Shown here: positions 27,145 to 36,159 of the stretch, piece after piece | How the letters are laid out: the number at the start of each line of letters is the position of its first letter | Numbering within the stretch: position 1 is the stretch's first letter | Notes under the pieces: generated by a model | What the model was told of the DNA's origin: nothing | The model's database searches: none | The model's input: only the letters and a program-made list of their open reading frames with translations | Assembly (NCBI RefSeq): GCF_009917385.1 | Contig: NZ_QWLJ01000001.1 | Coordinates: forward strand, 1 to 64,000 | DNA: 64,000 nt | From: Roseburia sp. 1XD42-34 | GTDB taxonomy: Bacteria; Bacillota; Bacilli; Bacillales; Amphibacillaceae | Reading direction: 5' to 3' | Made by a program: the position numbers and the translations under genes

Positions 27145-29022
27145 ATGATCGAAACAAAATCTGCTCCTATAAGTGAAGACCAAGAATTAATGCTAGCTTT
27201 TCAAGATATTGTATCAAGCTCTAACCAAGATTTGATTCAAGAAAATGCCAATGTTGATGGGCGATCTCCGTGTGGGCAAATGAACAAATTTGCTAATGAA
27301 AGTGCTAAATATTATGCGAAACAACAAATGTTAAGTGAAGAAGCGAAACAAGCTGTAGATGAAAACTACATCCATATCCATGATTTAGACTACATGCCTA
27401 CAGGAACGGCGACTTGCTGTCAAATTCCTTTAGGTAAATTACTGGAAAGAGGATTTAATACTGGACATGGACATATGCGATCACCACAAACGATTTTAAG
27501 TGCGATGGCATTAGCAGCGATTATTTTTCAAAGCAATCAAAATCAACAGCACGGGGGACAGAGCTTTCAAGCTTTCGATTATGATTTAGCTCCATTTGTA
27601 ACGAGGTCGTATAAAAAACGATTGCATAAATTGCAACAATACAAGCTTCCGCTTTCCCCAAAAGAATTGGAGGAATTAGCTTGGGCAGAGACAGATCATG
27701 AATGTTATCAAGCTTGTGAAGCGTTTATTCACAATTTGAACAGTCTTCATTCCCGAAGTGGTGGACAGGTTCCATTTACTTCTATCAATTATGGTACAGA
27801 TACAAGTAAAGAAGGCAGAATGATTATTAAGAATTTGTTACTAGCTACTCAAGCAGGACTTGGAAAGGGAGAAACACCAATTTTCCCAATTCAAATTTTT
27901 AAAATGAAAAAGGGGATTAATTTTTATAAAGAAGATGCGAATTATGACTTATACCAACTTGCTCTTAAAACTACAGCAAAGCGGTTATTTCCGAACTTTA
28001 GCTTTATCGATGCACCATTTAACTTACAGTATTATGAAGAAGGAAACCCTGAATCTGAAGTAGCGTACATGGGATGTCGTACACGTATTATGGCTAATCG
28101 CCATGGTAAGGAAAATAGTATTGGCAGAGGAAACTTGTCATTTACAAGTATTAATTTAGTGAAGTTAGCTCTTAACACACAATCTTTTGAAGCTTTTATA
28201 CAAAAATTAGATGAATACGCAGATATTGTTATCCGGCAATTGTATGATCGTTATCTATTTCAAACACGCAAACTTGTGAAAGACTTCACCTTTTTGCATG
28301 GTGAAGGAGTTTGGACAGGAAGCTCTGAACTAGGACCAGAGGATAGATTAGAAAAAGTGTTAAAGCAAGGAAGTTTAAGTGTTGGTTTTATCGGTTTGGC
28401 AGAATGTTTAGTAGCATTAACTGGTAAGCATCACGGAGAATCCGATAAAGCGCAGAATTTAGGTGAAGAAATTGTTGCTTTTTTACGGCAAAAATGTGAT
28501 CAGGCATGCGAGCAATACGATTTAAATTACTCATTGATTGCGACACCAGCAGAAGGGCTAAGTGGTCGTTTTACTAAACGGGACCAAAAAGAATTTGGTA
28601 AGATTAAAGGTGTTACAGACAGAGATTACTATACAAATTCTTTCCATATTCCTGTGTATTATCCGATCTGTGCCATGGAGAAAATAAAACGAGAAGCTGT
28701 GTATCATCCGTATACGAATGCAGGTCATATTACGTATATTGAAGTAGATGGGGATATAAGCAAGAATTTAAAGGCTATGGATACACTTGTTAAAACAATG
28801 GCTGAAAGTGGAATTGGCTATGGGAGTGTTAATCATCCGGTTGATCGTTGTAAAAATTGCGGATATACAGGGATGATTGATAATGAATGCCCTAGTTGTC
28901 AAATAACCGATGAAAAGCAAATTGACCGAATTCGACGCATTACCGGCTACCTCGTAGGAACGATGGATAAGTGGAATACAGCAAAGGCTTCTGAAGAGCA
29001 TGATCGGGTGCGGCATGTGTAA
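27145..29022 (+). CDS. nrdD: Anaerobic ribonucleoside-triphosphate reductase
   Basis: A 625-residue class III ribonucleotide reductase that makes deoxynucleotides without oxygen. Visible: HIHDLDYMPTGTATC near residue 80, the C-terminal zinc site CKNCGY...ECPSC, and the glycyl-radical segment RRITGYLVGT near residue 600. The N-terminus goes almost directly into the catalytic barrel with no ATP-cone (VIKRDG-type) domain, so allosteric activity control by dATP may be absent in the enzyme itself. The start ATG 27145 follows GAGGAG; an in-frame ATG at 27112 lacks a ribosome binding site. nrdG overlaps its stop by one base. Control by NrdR is predicted from two boxes upstream. Confidence 0.95.
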   Translation: MIETKSAPISEDQELMLAFQDIVSSSNQDLIQENANVDGRSPCGQMNKFANESAKYYAKQQMLSEEAKQAVDENYIHIHDLDYMPTGTATCCQIPLGKLLERGFNTGHGHMRSPQTILSAMALAAIIFQSNQNQQHGGQSFQAFDYDLAPFVTRSYKKRLHKLQQYKLPLSPKELEELAWAETDHECYQACEAFIHNLNSLHSRSGGQVPFTSINYGTDTSKEGRMIIKNLLLATQAGLGKGETPIFPIQIFKMKKGINFYKEDANYDLYQLALKTTAKRLFPNFSFIDAPFNLQYYEEGNPESEVAYMGCRTRIMANRHGKENSIGRGNLSFTSINLVKLALNTQSFEAFIQKLDEYADIVIRQLYDRYLFQTRKLVKDFTFLHGEGVWTGSSELGPEDRLEKVLKQGSLSVGFIGLAECLVALTGKHHGESDKAQNLGEEIVAFLRQKCDQACEQYDLNYSLIATPAEGLSGRFTKRDQKEFGKIKGVTDRDYYTNSFHIPVYYPICAMEKIKREAVYHPYTNAGHITYIEVDGDISKNLKAMDTLVKTMAESGIGYGSVNHPVDRCKNCGYTGMIDNECPSCQITDEKQIDRIRRITGYLVGTMDKWNTAKASEEHDRVRHV

Positions 29023-29507
29023 TGGATACAGCAAGCGTGTTATCTATTTATCATGATTCGGTTGTCGATGGAGAAGGATTACGTGCTGTTATCTTTTTTG
29101 CAGGTTGCCCTCATTTCTGCAAAGGATGCCATAACCCGAAGTCATGGAATTTGCGAAATGGCAAAGAAATGCATGTAAATCAAATTGTGGAAGAAGCGCT
29201 GAACCCATTAAATGATATTACATTAAGTGGTGGCGATCCGTTTTACCAAGCAGAGGCTGTAGCTAAAGTAGCTAAACAACTTAAAGAGCATGGTAAAAAC
29301 ATATGGGCTTATACGGGATGGACATTAGAACAATTATTAGAGAATAAAGATCCGCACCAGTTAGAGTTACTGCAATATGTGGACGTACTTGTAGATGGTC
29401 CATTTATTCTAGCAGAACGTGATTTAACGTTAACGTTTCGTGGAAGTAAAAATCAACGTATCATTGATATGAAAACAATGCAGGATCATTCCATTATGGA
29501 TGACTAA
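29022..29507 (+). CDS. nrdG: Anaerobic RNR-activating radical SAM enzyme
   Basis: A 161-residue radical SAM activase that installs the glycyl radical on NrdD. The iron-sulfur motif is CPHFCKGC (CxxxCxxC), preceded by VDGEGLRAVIFFAG, with LSGGDPF as the glycine-rich SAM-binding element. Its ATG overlaps the nrdD TAA (TAATG), showing translational coupling. Length is standard. Confidence 0.95.
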   Translation: MDTASVLSIYHDSVVDGEGLRAVIFFAGCPHFCKGCHNPKSWNLRNGKEMHVNQIVEEALNPLNDITLSGGDPFYQAEAVAKVAKQLKEHGKNIWAYTGWTLEQLLENKDPHQLELLQYVDVLVDGPFILAERDLTLTFRGSKNQRIIDMKTMQDHSIMDD

Positions 29508-29696
29508 TATACAAACCAAAAATATAGTGCATTTTTACACTATAGAAAAATATAAAGCTTAAGGTTCTCACCCAAAAAGGTCATGGGATCATTTTACGCA
29601 CGACGTATACAGTTATTGAACAAACCACGATTAAAGTGTTTTTTGCAAGTGTGATTTTAAAAACCTACCTTTTTGGGAATTAACCAGCTTCAAGAT

Positions 29697-29757
29697 GTAT
29701 TCTAAGAAAACTACGCTTGCGCCATAAAGATTTGGCGGTAAGCCGAGTTGCTCTAAA
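29697..29757 (-). repeat. Family C hairpin repeat, copy 1
   Basis: On the minus strand: AACTCGGCTTACC, GCC-AAATCTTTAT-GGC, CAAGCGTAGTTTTCTTA. The outer arms AACT.GGCTT / AAGC..AGTT and inner GCC/GGC can fold into one hairpin. Confidence 0.65.
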
Positions 29758-29764
29758 TTGTATG

Positions 29765-29798
29765 AAAAAACCAGGCTAGTGCGAATCAGCACTAGCCT
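29765..29798 (-). terminator. Orphan terminator hairpin on the minus strand
   Basis: Perfect 10-bp stem AGGCTAGTGC / GCACTAGCCT; on the minus strand it is followed by a run of six T. No minus-strand gene lies upstream of it; it may serve nrdDG from the other side or be a relic. Confidence 0.6.
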
Positions 29799-29884
29799 AG
29801 TTTCGTGGTTTAATTTATCCAAATTAAAAGTTAAGTTTTAGTCCCCGCGCTTTGAATTCAATTTATATCAAATGTTGAGGTTTG

Positions 29885-29990
29885 TAGGTGCTTATAAGGA
29901 TTTCATTTTTATAAATGAAAGATGCTAGCTGGAAAACGTCTAAGCAGGAGATAACAGAGCCTGCACCTAACAATCTGTGAAAGATAAGAT
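29885..29990 (+). repeat. Family B repeat, strongly degraded
   Basis: Recognisable by GTAGGTGCTTATAAGG at left and GTCTAAGCAGGAGATAACAG with CTGCACCTAAC at right. The remainder is lost. Confidence 0.45.
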
Positions 29991-30094
29991 TGAAGCTGAA
30001 ATTCAAATTAAAAGGCAAACGACATTTTTACTATGTATATCCTTTCTAAAAACGCATAAAATATGCTTGAACTTTTCTGAAAGGAGTTTGTGCC

Positions 30095-30280
30095 ATGAAT
30101 CAGTTAACGCAAACCGAATTAGAGAACTTGCGTAAGATTATTGGAGGTCATAGGATGATCGCTAATAAATTGGAAACTTACGCACAATCCGCAACAGATC
30201 AAGAGCTGAAATCTATTTTGCTTCAAGATGCACAGGCTGCTAGACAAGCGCAGCAACAGTTATTACCATTTTTACAATAG
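30095..30280 (+). CDS. Small spore coat (CotF/YraG-like) protein
   Basis: A 61-residue, helical, Gln/Ala-rich protein (LTQTELENLRKIIGGHRMI, DAQAARQAQQQLLPFL) resembling the short YraG-type CotF relatives of Bacillus spore coats. GAAAGGAG precedes the start. A second coat-like gene follows 10 bp after its stop, so they are co-transcribed, presumably in the mother cell during sporulation. It supports a spore-forming host. Confidence 0.8.
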   Translation: MNQLTQTELENLRKIIGGHRMIANKLETYAQSATDQELKSILLQDAQAARQAQQQLLPFLQ

Positions 30281-30290
30281 GAGGGTTCTC

Positions 30291-30545
30291 ATGTTACAAG
30301 ATAAAGACATTGTGAATGATTATCTAAATGGATTAAATTCGAGTTTAAAGAGCTATGCCGATTATATAGCTCAAGCCAATAATGCACAGCTAAGACAAAC
30401 GCTCATTAATTTGCGTAATGGGGATGAATCTCGCCAACGATCGCTTTATAGTTATGCGTCGCAAAAGGGATTTTATAAGCCAGCCATGCCCGCATCGCAA
30501 CAAGAAGTACAACAAGTGAAAACGGAATTGTCTTCCGGTCAATAA
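30291..30545 (+). CDS. Spore coat protein of the CotF family (YraF-like)
   Basis: An 84-residue protein with the ferritin-like helical CotF pattern: DKDIVNDYLNGLNSSLKSYADYIAQANN, then LRQTLINLRNGDESRQRSLY. The start ATG 30291 has AGGAGGG five bases upstream; an earlier in-frame start would overlap the preceding gene. It ends QVKTELSSGQ. Partner of the preceding 61-residue coat protein. Confidence 0.85.
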   Translation: MLQDKDIVNDYLNGLNSSLKSYADYIAQANNAQLRQTLINLRNGDESRQRSLYSYASQKGFYKPAMPASQQEVQQVKTELSSGQ

Positions 30546-30789
30546 AAGTACTCACTTCAATAACATGTATACGTTTGGATGTAAGTACTTTTCTTATTCA
30601 TGGTGCCCCGCCCATTGTAAGCCATGGCGGTAGCATTCTTGCATGCTTTACTGATTCTCTCAAGCTATGCAGATGTAATTAAAAATGATTCAAAGTCTTA
30701 AGTACAATATTCTTCAATAGAAGTTAGTCATATTTTCTTTATGTAAAAACCTTCCTATGCTATGATATTTTTAAATAGGAGGGTTTTTC

Positions 30790-31647
30790 TTGATCTATAT
30801 TGGATTGACAGGGTGGGGAGATCATTACTCCTTATATGCTGAGCAAATTAAAGCAAAAGATAAATTAGCAGAATATAGTAGCCATTTTCTTGTTGTTGAA
30901 GTGGATGCATCATTTTACGCAATTCAGCCAGTGAAGAATGCAGAAAAATGGGTAAGAGAAACACCTGCTAATTTCCAATTTGTCGTAAAAGCGTACCAAG
31001 GGATGACGGGACATAAACGGAAAGAAGAGGATTCGGCTTTTGAGACGAAAAAAGAGATGTTTAACTCATTTATAGCATCGTTACAGCCGTATCAAGAGGC
31101 GAATAAGTTAGCAATGGTTTTATTTCAATTTCCACCTTGGTTTGATTGTACGAAACAAAATGTGACCTACTTGCGCTACTGCAAGCAAATGATGGGAGAT
31201 ATTCCCGTTGCTTTAGAATTTAGAAATCAAACTTGGTTCAGCGATCGTTTTCGCCAAAGCGCATTGTCATTCATGAAACAAGAAGGCTGGATTCATTCGA
31301 TTGTAGATGAACCACAGGCAGGAGAAGGTTCTATCCCGACGGTTCCAGTAGTAACCAATGAAGCGCAGACGCTTATCCGTTTTCATGGTAGAAATGCTGT
31401 TGGTTGGAATAAACCGACGAGTATTGATACAAATTGGCGTGATGTGCGTTATTTATATAAGTATAATCAAGAAGAGCTTATAGAATGGAAAAAAGTGATA
31501 CGGAGATTAGAAAAAGAAACGAAGGACATTGTTGTGTTATTTAACAACAACTCAGGTGGCGATGCTGCGGAAAACGCCAAGCAATTTCAAAAGCTTTTAG
31601 GCATTAAATATGAAGGGCTTGCTCCGAAGCAATTGGGATTGTTTTGA
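30790..31647 (+). CDS. DUF72 family protein (YunF/YecE-like)
   Basis: A 285-residue TIM-barrel-like DUF72 protein. Recognisable opening YIGLTGWGDH, the central VVEVDASFYAIQ, and LMVRFHGRN-type segment (TLIRFHGRNAVGW). The start is TTG 30790, six bases after AGGAGGG. Biochemical function of the family is not established. Monocistronic. Confidence 0.9.
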   Translation: MIYIGLTGWGDHYSLYAEQIKAKDKLAEYSSHFLVVEVDASFYAIQPVKNAEKWVRETPANFQFVVKAYQGMTGHKRKEEDSAFETKKEMFNSFIASLQPYQEANKLAMVLFQFPPWFDCTKQNVTYLRYCKQMMGDIPVALEFRNQTWFSDRFRQSALSFMKQEGWIHSIVDEPQAGEGSIPTVPVVTNEAQTLIRFHGRNAVGWNKPTSIDTNWRDVRYLYKYNQEELIEWKKVIRRLEKETKDIVVLFNNNSGGDAAENAKQFQKLLGIKYEGLAPKQLGLF

Positions 31648-31752
31648 ACCTAAATAAGCGCCTTCACTAAAAGATACTATTTTTGCACTATAAGAAAGTA
31701 AAAGTTTTTTAGTTTATAGTATTTGATTTGTCAAATTAAGCGAGGGTTTTAT

Positions 31753-32325
31753 ATGAAAAAGGAGTTCCTAAATAGAATACATATTATTGGTTCTGTAGGA
31801 AGTGGCAAAACAACGTTAGCGAAGGCGCTTTCCGCAAGTTTACATATCTCCTATTATGAATTGGATAATGTAGTTCGAAAAAGGTCAGATTCTGGTGATA
31901 TAAAACGGACTGTATCTGAAAGGGATATGTACTTAAAACAAGTTATTCATTTAGATAGGTGGATTATTGAAGGGGTTCACCATACATGGGTCTCTCCGTG
32001 TTTTCAGCATGCGGATTTGATTCTATTTTTAGATACGAATTATTCGGTAAGGAGATTTCGAATAATAAAGCGATTTATTTTGCAAAAACTTGGTAGAGAA
32101 AAAGCGAACTATAAACCATCGATAAACATTTTAAAAGCTTTGTTGAAATACAATAAGGTTTTTGAAGAAAAAAGCAAGGATGAAATATTTGCTATGTTAG
32201 CTCCTTATAAAAGGAAGTTAATCATCCTCCATAATACAAAGAATATACAACGTTCATTTAACGAATTTTTTCATCTTCCTAATAGCAATGAACACGACGC
32301 AAACAACAAGCACAAGGCAACATAG
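31753..32325 (+). CDS. P-loop kinase-like protein (topology-modulation FlaR-like)
   Basis: A 190-residue nucleoside-kinase-like P-loop protein. Walker A GSVGSGKTT is at residues 12-20, an ELDN segment follows the second strand, and IIEGVHHTWV plus FLDTNYSVRRFRIIKR fit the lid/Walker B region of adenylate-kinase-like proteins often labelled DNA topology modulation protein. The start ATG 31753 follows GCGAGGG; ATG 31723 has none. Its 3' end overlaps the converging TspO-like gene by 72 bp. Substrate unknown. Confidence 0.82.
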   Translation: MKKEFLNRIHIIGSVGSGKTTLAKALSASLHISYYELDNVVRKRSDSGDIKRTVSERDMYLKQVIHLDRWIIEGVHHTWVSPCFQHADLILFLDTNYSVRRFRIIKRFILQKLGREKANYKPSINILKALLKYNKVFEEKSKDEIFAMLAPYKRKLIILHNTKNIQRSFNEFFHLPNSNEHDANNKHKAT

Positions 32326-32985
32326 AAGTAAAGTAAACTGTAATAGTTGTTGTTGATCTTTTACGTAAATGGCGATAAATGTCCATATATAAACAAGTGG
32401 TAAGATAAGGTCTTGATTACGAAGGGTAATTCGAGCCGCTATTCCTGTCACAACCAAAATGACAATGACCGTCCAAACGAACTCACTTAACCCTAAAAAT
32501 GAAGTTATTCCTTCACTTTTTGCATAAGTGAATAGGTTAACTACACTAGCTAAGGATACCCATCCAAAATAAATCGAAAATGGAATGCGGTCAAGTAAGC
32601 CACTGAAAGAAATTGTCCATACGACGCGGTACATCCAAATAAGCGTGCCTAATAATAAGAGGATAACAATCGTTGATAGTAGTATGTTGTCACGAGTGAA
32701 TGTTAAAATCCACAAACTATTTAAAACAAAATTAATGGGAAGAACAAATTGAAACTCTTTGTATAAGGCAGCTTTGTCCCCTTGAATAAAGAATCCTCGA
32801 ATGATCCAAATAAACAAAAATAAGTAGATAACACCCCAAATAGCAAAGGCATATCCAGCTGGCTGAATAAGCGTTTCATACTGATTGGCTATTTGTCCTA
32901 CATTGCTCCCAACGAAATAATTAATCCCAACCATCATAGCAAAGAAAATAAGATACATCATTATAATAAATTTTGAAGCTTTCAT
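32254..32985 (-). CDS. TspO/MBR-like (tryptophan-rich sensory) membrane protein
   Basis: A 243-residue membrane protein with about seven hydrophobic segments. The segment PAGYAFAIWGVIY near residue 43 and NFVLNSLWILTF are family marks of the larger TspO-like group; there are more helices than the five of classical TspO. A strong AAGGAGGAGG-type ribosome binding site precedes the start. Converges on and overlaps the P-loop gene by 72 bp. Possible roles include tetrapyrrole or stress sensing; not established. Confidence 0.8.
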   Translation of the reverse strand: MKASKFIIMMYLIFFAMMVGINYFVGSNVGQIANQYETLIQPAGYAFAIWGVIYLFLFIWIIRGFFIQGDKAALYKEFQFVLPINFVLNSLWILTFTRDNILLSTIVILLLLGTLIWMYRVVWTISFSGLLDRIPFSIYFGWVSLASVVNLFTYAKSEGITSFLGLSEFVWTVIVILVVTGIAARITLRNQDLILPLVYIWTFIAIYVKDQQQLLQFTLLLCCLVLVVCVVFIAIRKMKKFVK

Positions 32986-33122
32986 GGTATAACCTCCTCC
33001 TTAAGGTCATCATATACCAATGTATTTCCTTTTATGCTATCGCTGTAAACAAATTTAAAAAATAGTGTATTGTAATGTCTCGAAATTAAGTATAATTGAC
33101 TCTCCTGATATTTTTTATAAAG

Positions 33123-33190
33123 GATTAGAAAAACTTGGCTTACGTCAAATCTTTATGACAGAAAAACGTTATCGTTTTCCTTATAATATA
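33123..33190 (+). repeat. Family C hairpin repeat, copy 2
   Basis: AAACTTGGCTTAC, GTC-AAATCTTTAT-GAC, then ...GTTTTCCTTATAATATA. The inner pair is GTC/GAC where copy 1 has GCC/GGC, a compensatory change. Confidence 0.65.
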
Positions 33191-33216
33191 AAAAAACAGT
33201 GGGGAAAACCCCACTG
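33189..33216 (-). terminator. Intrinsic terminator of the alpha-glucoside operon
   Basis: Perfect CAGTGGGG-TTTT-CCCCACTG hairpin followed by seven T on the minus strand, directly after the last permease stop codon. Confidence 0.92.
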
Positions 33217-33217
33217 A

Positions 33218-34036
33218 CTATTTTACCGCACCACGTGTTACGTTACCAATGATCCATTTTTGAGCGATGAGATAAACGATGATCATTGGCAATAAGGCAA
33301 GTAAATAAGAAGCAAATGCTAAGTTATAGTTTGTACTAAATTCCGATTGGAAAATATATTGCACTAGCGGCAACGTAGCATCTTCTGGGTCTGTCAGGAT
33401 GACCAATGGAAGCATGAAGTCGTTCCATGCATATAATGCAGTAAGGATGGCTACAGTTGCATTCATTGGTGAAAGCAGTGGGAAAATCACTTTCCAGAAA
33501 ATTTTCCAAGAACTTGCACCATCCATCACAGCTGCCTCTTCCAGTGCTACTGGAATCGACTTAATATATCCCACATAGATAAAGACATTAAAGGATAGCT
33601 GGAACACGATATAAAGAAAAATGAGTCCGATTAGATTATCCATACCAGCAATGGCTGTTTGTCTCACTAATGGCAGCATAATAATCGGGAACGGTACGAA
33701 CATAGCACTTACAAAGTAATAGAATAGTCCTTTATAAAATTTTTTATGCATATTCCTAGCAATCGCATAGGACACAAGAGAGTTTGTTAACACCGTTAAT
33801 ACAACGACAGAAAACGTAACAATAAAACTATTTGATAATGCTTGAAAGAAATTGGTCATTTCAATCGCATCAAGAAAATTTTGAAAACGCCATTCATCTG
33901 GTAAAGAAAGCAATGGTTTTGCCATTTCCTCCGGTGTTTTCAAAGCAATATTAATCGTTAAATATAACGGGAAAAAGATCAGTAATGTTCCAATAATTAA
34001 AAGGCTGGTAACAAGCCAATTTTTCTTTTTTCTCAT
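33218..34036 (-). CDS. Carbohydrate ABC transporter permease (MalG-type)
   Basis: A 272-residue inner-membrane permease of the CUT1 family with six helices. The EAA loop that contacts the ATPase reads EEAAVMDGASSWKIFWKVIFPLLSP. It overlaps the upstream permease by 4 bp and ends at a strong terminator. Together with the second permease and the binding protein it imports an oligosaccharide. No ATPase gene is present in the operon, so a shared MsmX-type ATPase elsewhere is expected. Confidence 0.92.
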   Translation of the reverse strand: MRKKKNWLVTSLLIIGTLLIFFPLYLTINIALKTPEEMAKPLLSLPDEWRFQNFLDAIEMTNFFQALSNSFIVTFSVVVLTVLTNSLVSYAIARNMHKKFYKGLFYYFVSAMFVPFPIIMLPLVRQTAIAGMDNLIGLIFLYIVFQLSFNVFIYVGYIKSIPVALEEAAVMDGASSWKIFWKVIFPLLSPMNATVAILTALYAWNDFMLPLVILTDPEDATLPLVQYIFQSEFSTNYNLAFASYLLALLPMIIVYLIAQKWIIGNVTRGAVK

Positions 34037-34905
34037 TGTTGCACCTCCCGATTTTGTAAGAATCGCAGTTGAATAATGGAAAGGACAACGATGACAATAA
34101 AGTATATAACCGCGTTAGCGGATTGGTAGCCAAATTGCCCGCCTTCAAATCCACCTCGATAGATTAATACGGAAATGGATTCCGTTGCATATCCTGGTCC
34201 ACCGCCAGTTAAAGCAATGATATGGTCAAATACCATTAAAAATGTTTTCAATGCAAGTACCATATTAATCGTGAAAAATGGCGCGATTAGTGGAAATGTA
34301 ATCTTCCAAAATCTTTTCCATGGCGAAGCTCCATCAATTGCTGCAGCCTCATAAACGTCTTCAGGGACGGTTTGTAAGCCAGCTAGGTAAAGAATCGTAT
34401 TAAAAGCTGTCGCTTGCCATACAGCCATGATGACAACGCCAACCCAAGCATGGTCAGGACTGCCTAAAATATTGGTTGCTAACGCCTGAATACCTAGCGC
34501 ATCGGAAAATTGCGGTAAAAAGATCGTGAAAATAAATTGGAAAATGAATCCAACGATAAGAATACTCAATATATTTGGTAAGAAATATACTGCTCGTAAT
34601 GTCTTTTGGAATTTAATATTTGCATTTAGGCCAAGAGCGATTAATAAACTAAAGATATTTACTAAGACTGTTGATACAATAGCAAACTGAAATGTAAAGC
34701 CATATGCGTTTAAGGCACGCATATCTTTAAACACATTAACATAATTAGAAAGCCCGATAAAATCCCAATCACCATACCCTCTCCAATTCGTGAAGCTATA
34801 TAATATTCCTTGAAGGAGAGGAAATGTATGAAAGATAAAAAACAAAATCACGGCAGGGATGGTCATTAGCAAAAATGCACGTTGTCGACTTTTCAATTCA
34901 TTCAC
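34033..34905 (-). CDS. Carbohydrate ABC transporter permease (MalF-type)
   Basis: A 290-residue permease with six helices and EAA loop YEAAAIDGASPWKRFWKITFPLIAP. It starts 4 bp downstream of the binding-protein stop and overlaps the next permease gene. The N-terminal opening FLLMTIPAVILFFIFHTFP LLQG is typical of MalF/UgpA-like subunits. Confidence 0.92.
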   Translation of the reverse strand: MNELKSRQRAFLLMTIPAVILFFIFHTFPLLQGILYSFTNWRGYGDWDFIGLSNYVNVFKDMRALNAYGFTFQFAIVSTVLVNIFSLLIALGLNANIKFQKTLRAVYFLPNILSILIVGFIFQFIFTIFLPQFSDALGIQALATNILGSPDHAWVGVVIMAVWQATAFNTILYLAGLQTVPEDVYEAAAIDGASPWKRFWKITFPLIAPFFTINMVLALKTFLMVFDHIIALTGGGPGYATESISVLIYRGGFEGGQFGYQSANAVIYFIVIVVLSIIQLRFLQNREVQQ

Positions 34906-34909
34906 TTCC

Positions 34910-36142
34910 TTAATACCTTAATTGGATTTGGTCCCACTCTCGATCCAAGTCTTTTAACAATTTGGAAATGTTACCTTGATAAAGAAATTCTTGTATCATG
35001 TTTTGAGCGCCCATTCCAGCCGGATAAAAATGGTCTGGAAAACTACTTATTTTTCCTTCTGAAAAGTTATCTTGAATGCCTTCCATAATTGGATCATCAG
35101 AAAGGACGTCTTTACGAACAGAAAAGGCAGATTGTTCTTCCATATATTGCTGCTGTTGCTGTTCTTCCATCATAAAAGAAATAAATTGCTTTGCTTCTTC
35201 AGGATGCTTGGATTCTTTTAAAGTGGCAAAAAGCACATCAATACCCGAAACTAACTTGTTTTTACTGGGATTATTCGTAATAGGCATTGCAAATACACCG
35301 AGGTCAAGTTCAGGATTTAACTTGATTAGCTCTGGAATCGCCCAGTTTCCTTGGGAATAGAAAACGCCTTTTCCTTGTGAGAATTCACGGTTTCCATCAT
35401 TGTAGCCGATCCCAAACATGCGATTATGCCCGTAATCTTTTAATTGTAATAATTTTTCTGCTACTTCTTGATGGGTACCTTGAAAAGTTACTTCTTTATT
35501 TATTTTTTTCTCGGCAAATTGCTTCGGTTGCAGATTCCCTGCCAACGAATTCCAAGCTGGCATTGTGGTCCATGAATCCTGGAAAGTGAAGTAAATCGGT
35601 ATTTCTCCAACTGCTTTTGCTTTATGTAGCACTTGAATGAATTCATCCCATGTTTTTGGAACATCTTCTCCCAGTTCTTTTAACTTGACCTTGTTGTAAA
35701 TCATCGTATTGGCGTTAGCCGCAAAGGGCACACCATGTATTCCTTCCTTTTCAGAGCCTTCTAGATCAGAAATGGTTTGTAAATATGCTGGCTGAATAGG
35801 GTCCAGCATAGGCTCACCTTCATAGTTTACTAACATATCAACACTTACTAATTCCCTATATAAAGCGTTACCAGCAATGGCTAGCATATCTGGCATATCA
35901 TTTTTTACTAGTCTAGTTCGTAATAAAGTCTCTGCGTCAGGTGGAGCGTATAAATTAATCCGAATGTTAGGATGTTGCTCTTCAAAACGCTCAATCATCG
36001 ATTCGTATGTGGCTATATTTTCAGCTTTATTGGAAAATAGCTCTAGTTCCACAATACCTGCTTCCTGGGAAGAAATGTCACTACAGCCGACAAGCAGGGC
36101 AGCTGTAGTGAGTGAGATGACTAGAGAAGAAATCAACCGCAT
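34910..36142 (-). CDS. Sugar-binding lipoprotein of the ABC transporter
   Basis: A 410-residue solute-binding protein (family 1). The signal peptide ends in the lipobox LLVGC with Cys20. The ERFEEQHPNIRINLYAPPD opening and the IPEL, ARE-like C-terminal helices match maltose/oligosaccharide binders. It lies 17 bp after the glucosidase gene and 4 bp before the first permease. Ligand is inferred to be an alpha-glucoside such as isomaltose or related oligosaccharide. Confidence 0.92.
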   Translation of the reverse strand: MRLISSLVISLTTAALLVGCSDISSQEAGIVELELFSNKAENIATYESMIERFEEQHPNIRINLYAPPDAETLLRTRLVKNDMPDMLAIAGNALYRELVSVDMLVNYEGEPMLDPIQPAYLQTISDLEGSEKEGIHGVPFAANANTMIYNKVKLKELGEDVPKTWDEFIQVLHKAKAVGEIPIYFTFQDSWTTMPAWNSLAGNLQPKQFAEKKINKEVTFQGTHQEVAEKLLQLKDYGHNRMFGIGYNDGNREFSQGKGVFYSQGNWAIPELIKLNPELDLGVFAMPITNNPSKNKLVSGIDVLFATLKESKHPEEAKQFISFMMEEQQQQQYMEEQSAFSVRKDVLSDDPIMEGIQDNFSEGKISSFPDHFYPAGMGAQNMIQEFLYQGNISKLLKDLDREWDQIQLRY

Positions 36143-36159
36143 TAAAAATCTCCTTCTTT

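Noticed and set aside
29631..29822. Minus-strand 63-codon open frame downstream of nrdG
   Set aside because: It is made of a family C hairpin and a terminator hairpin, with no ribosome binding site; better explained as repeat DNA.
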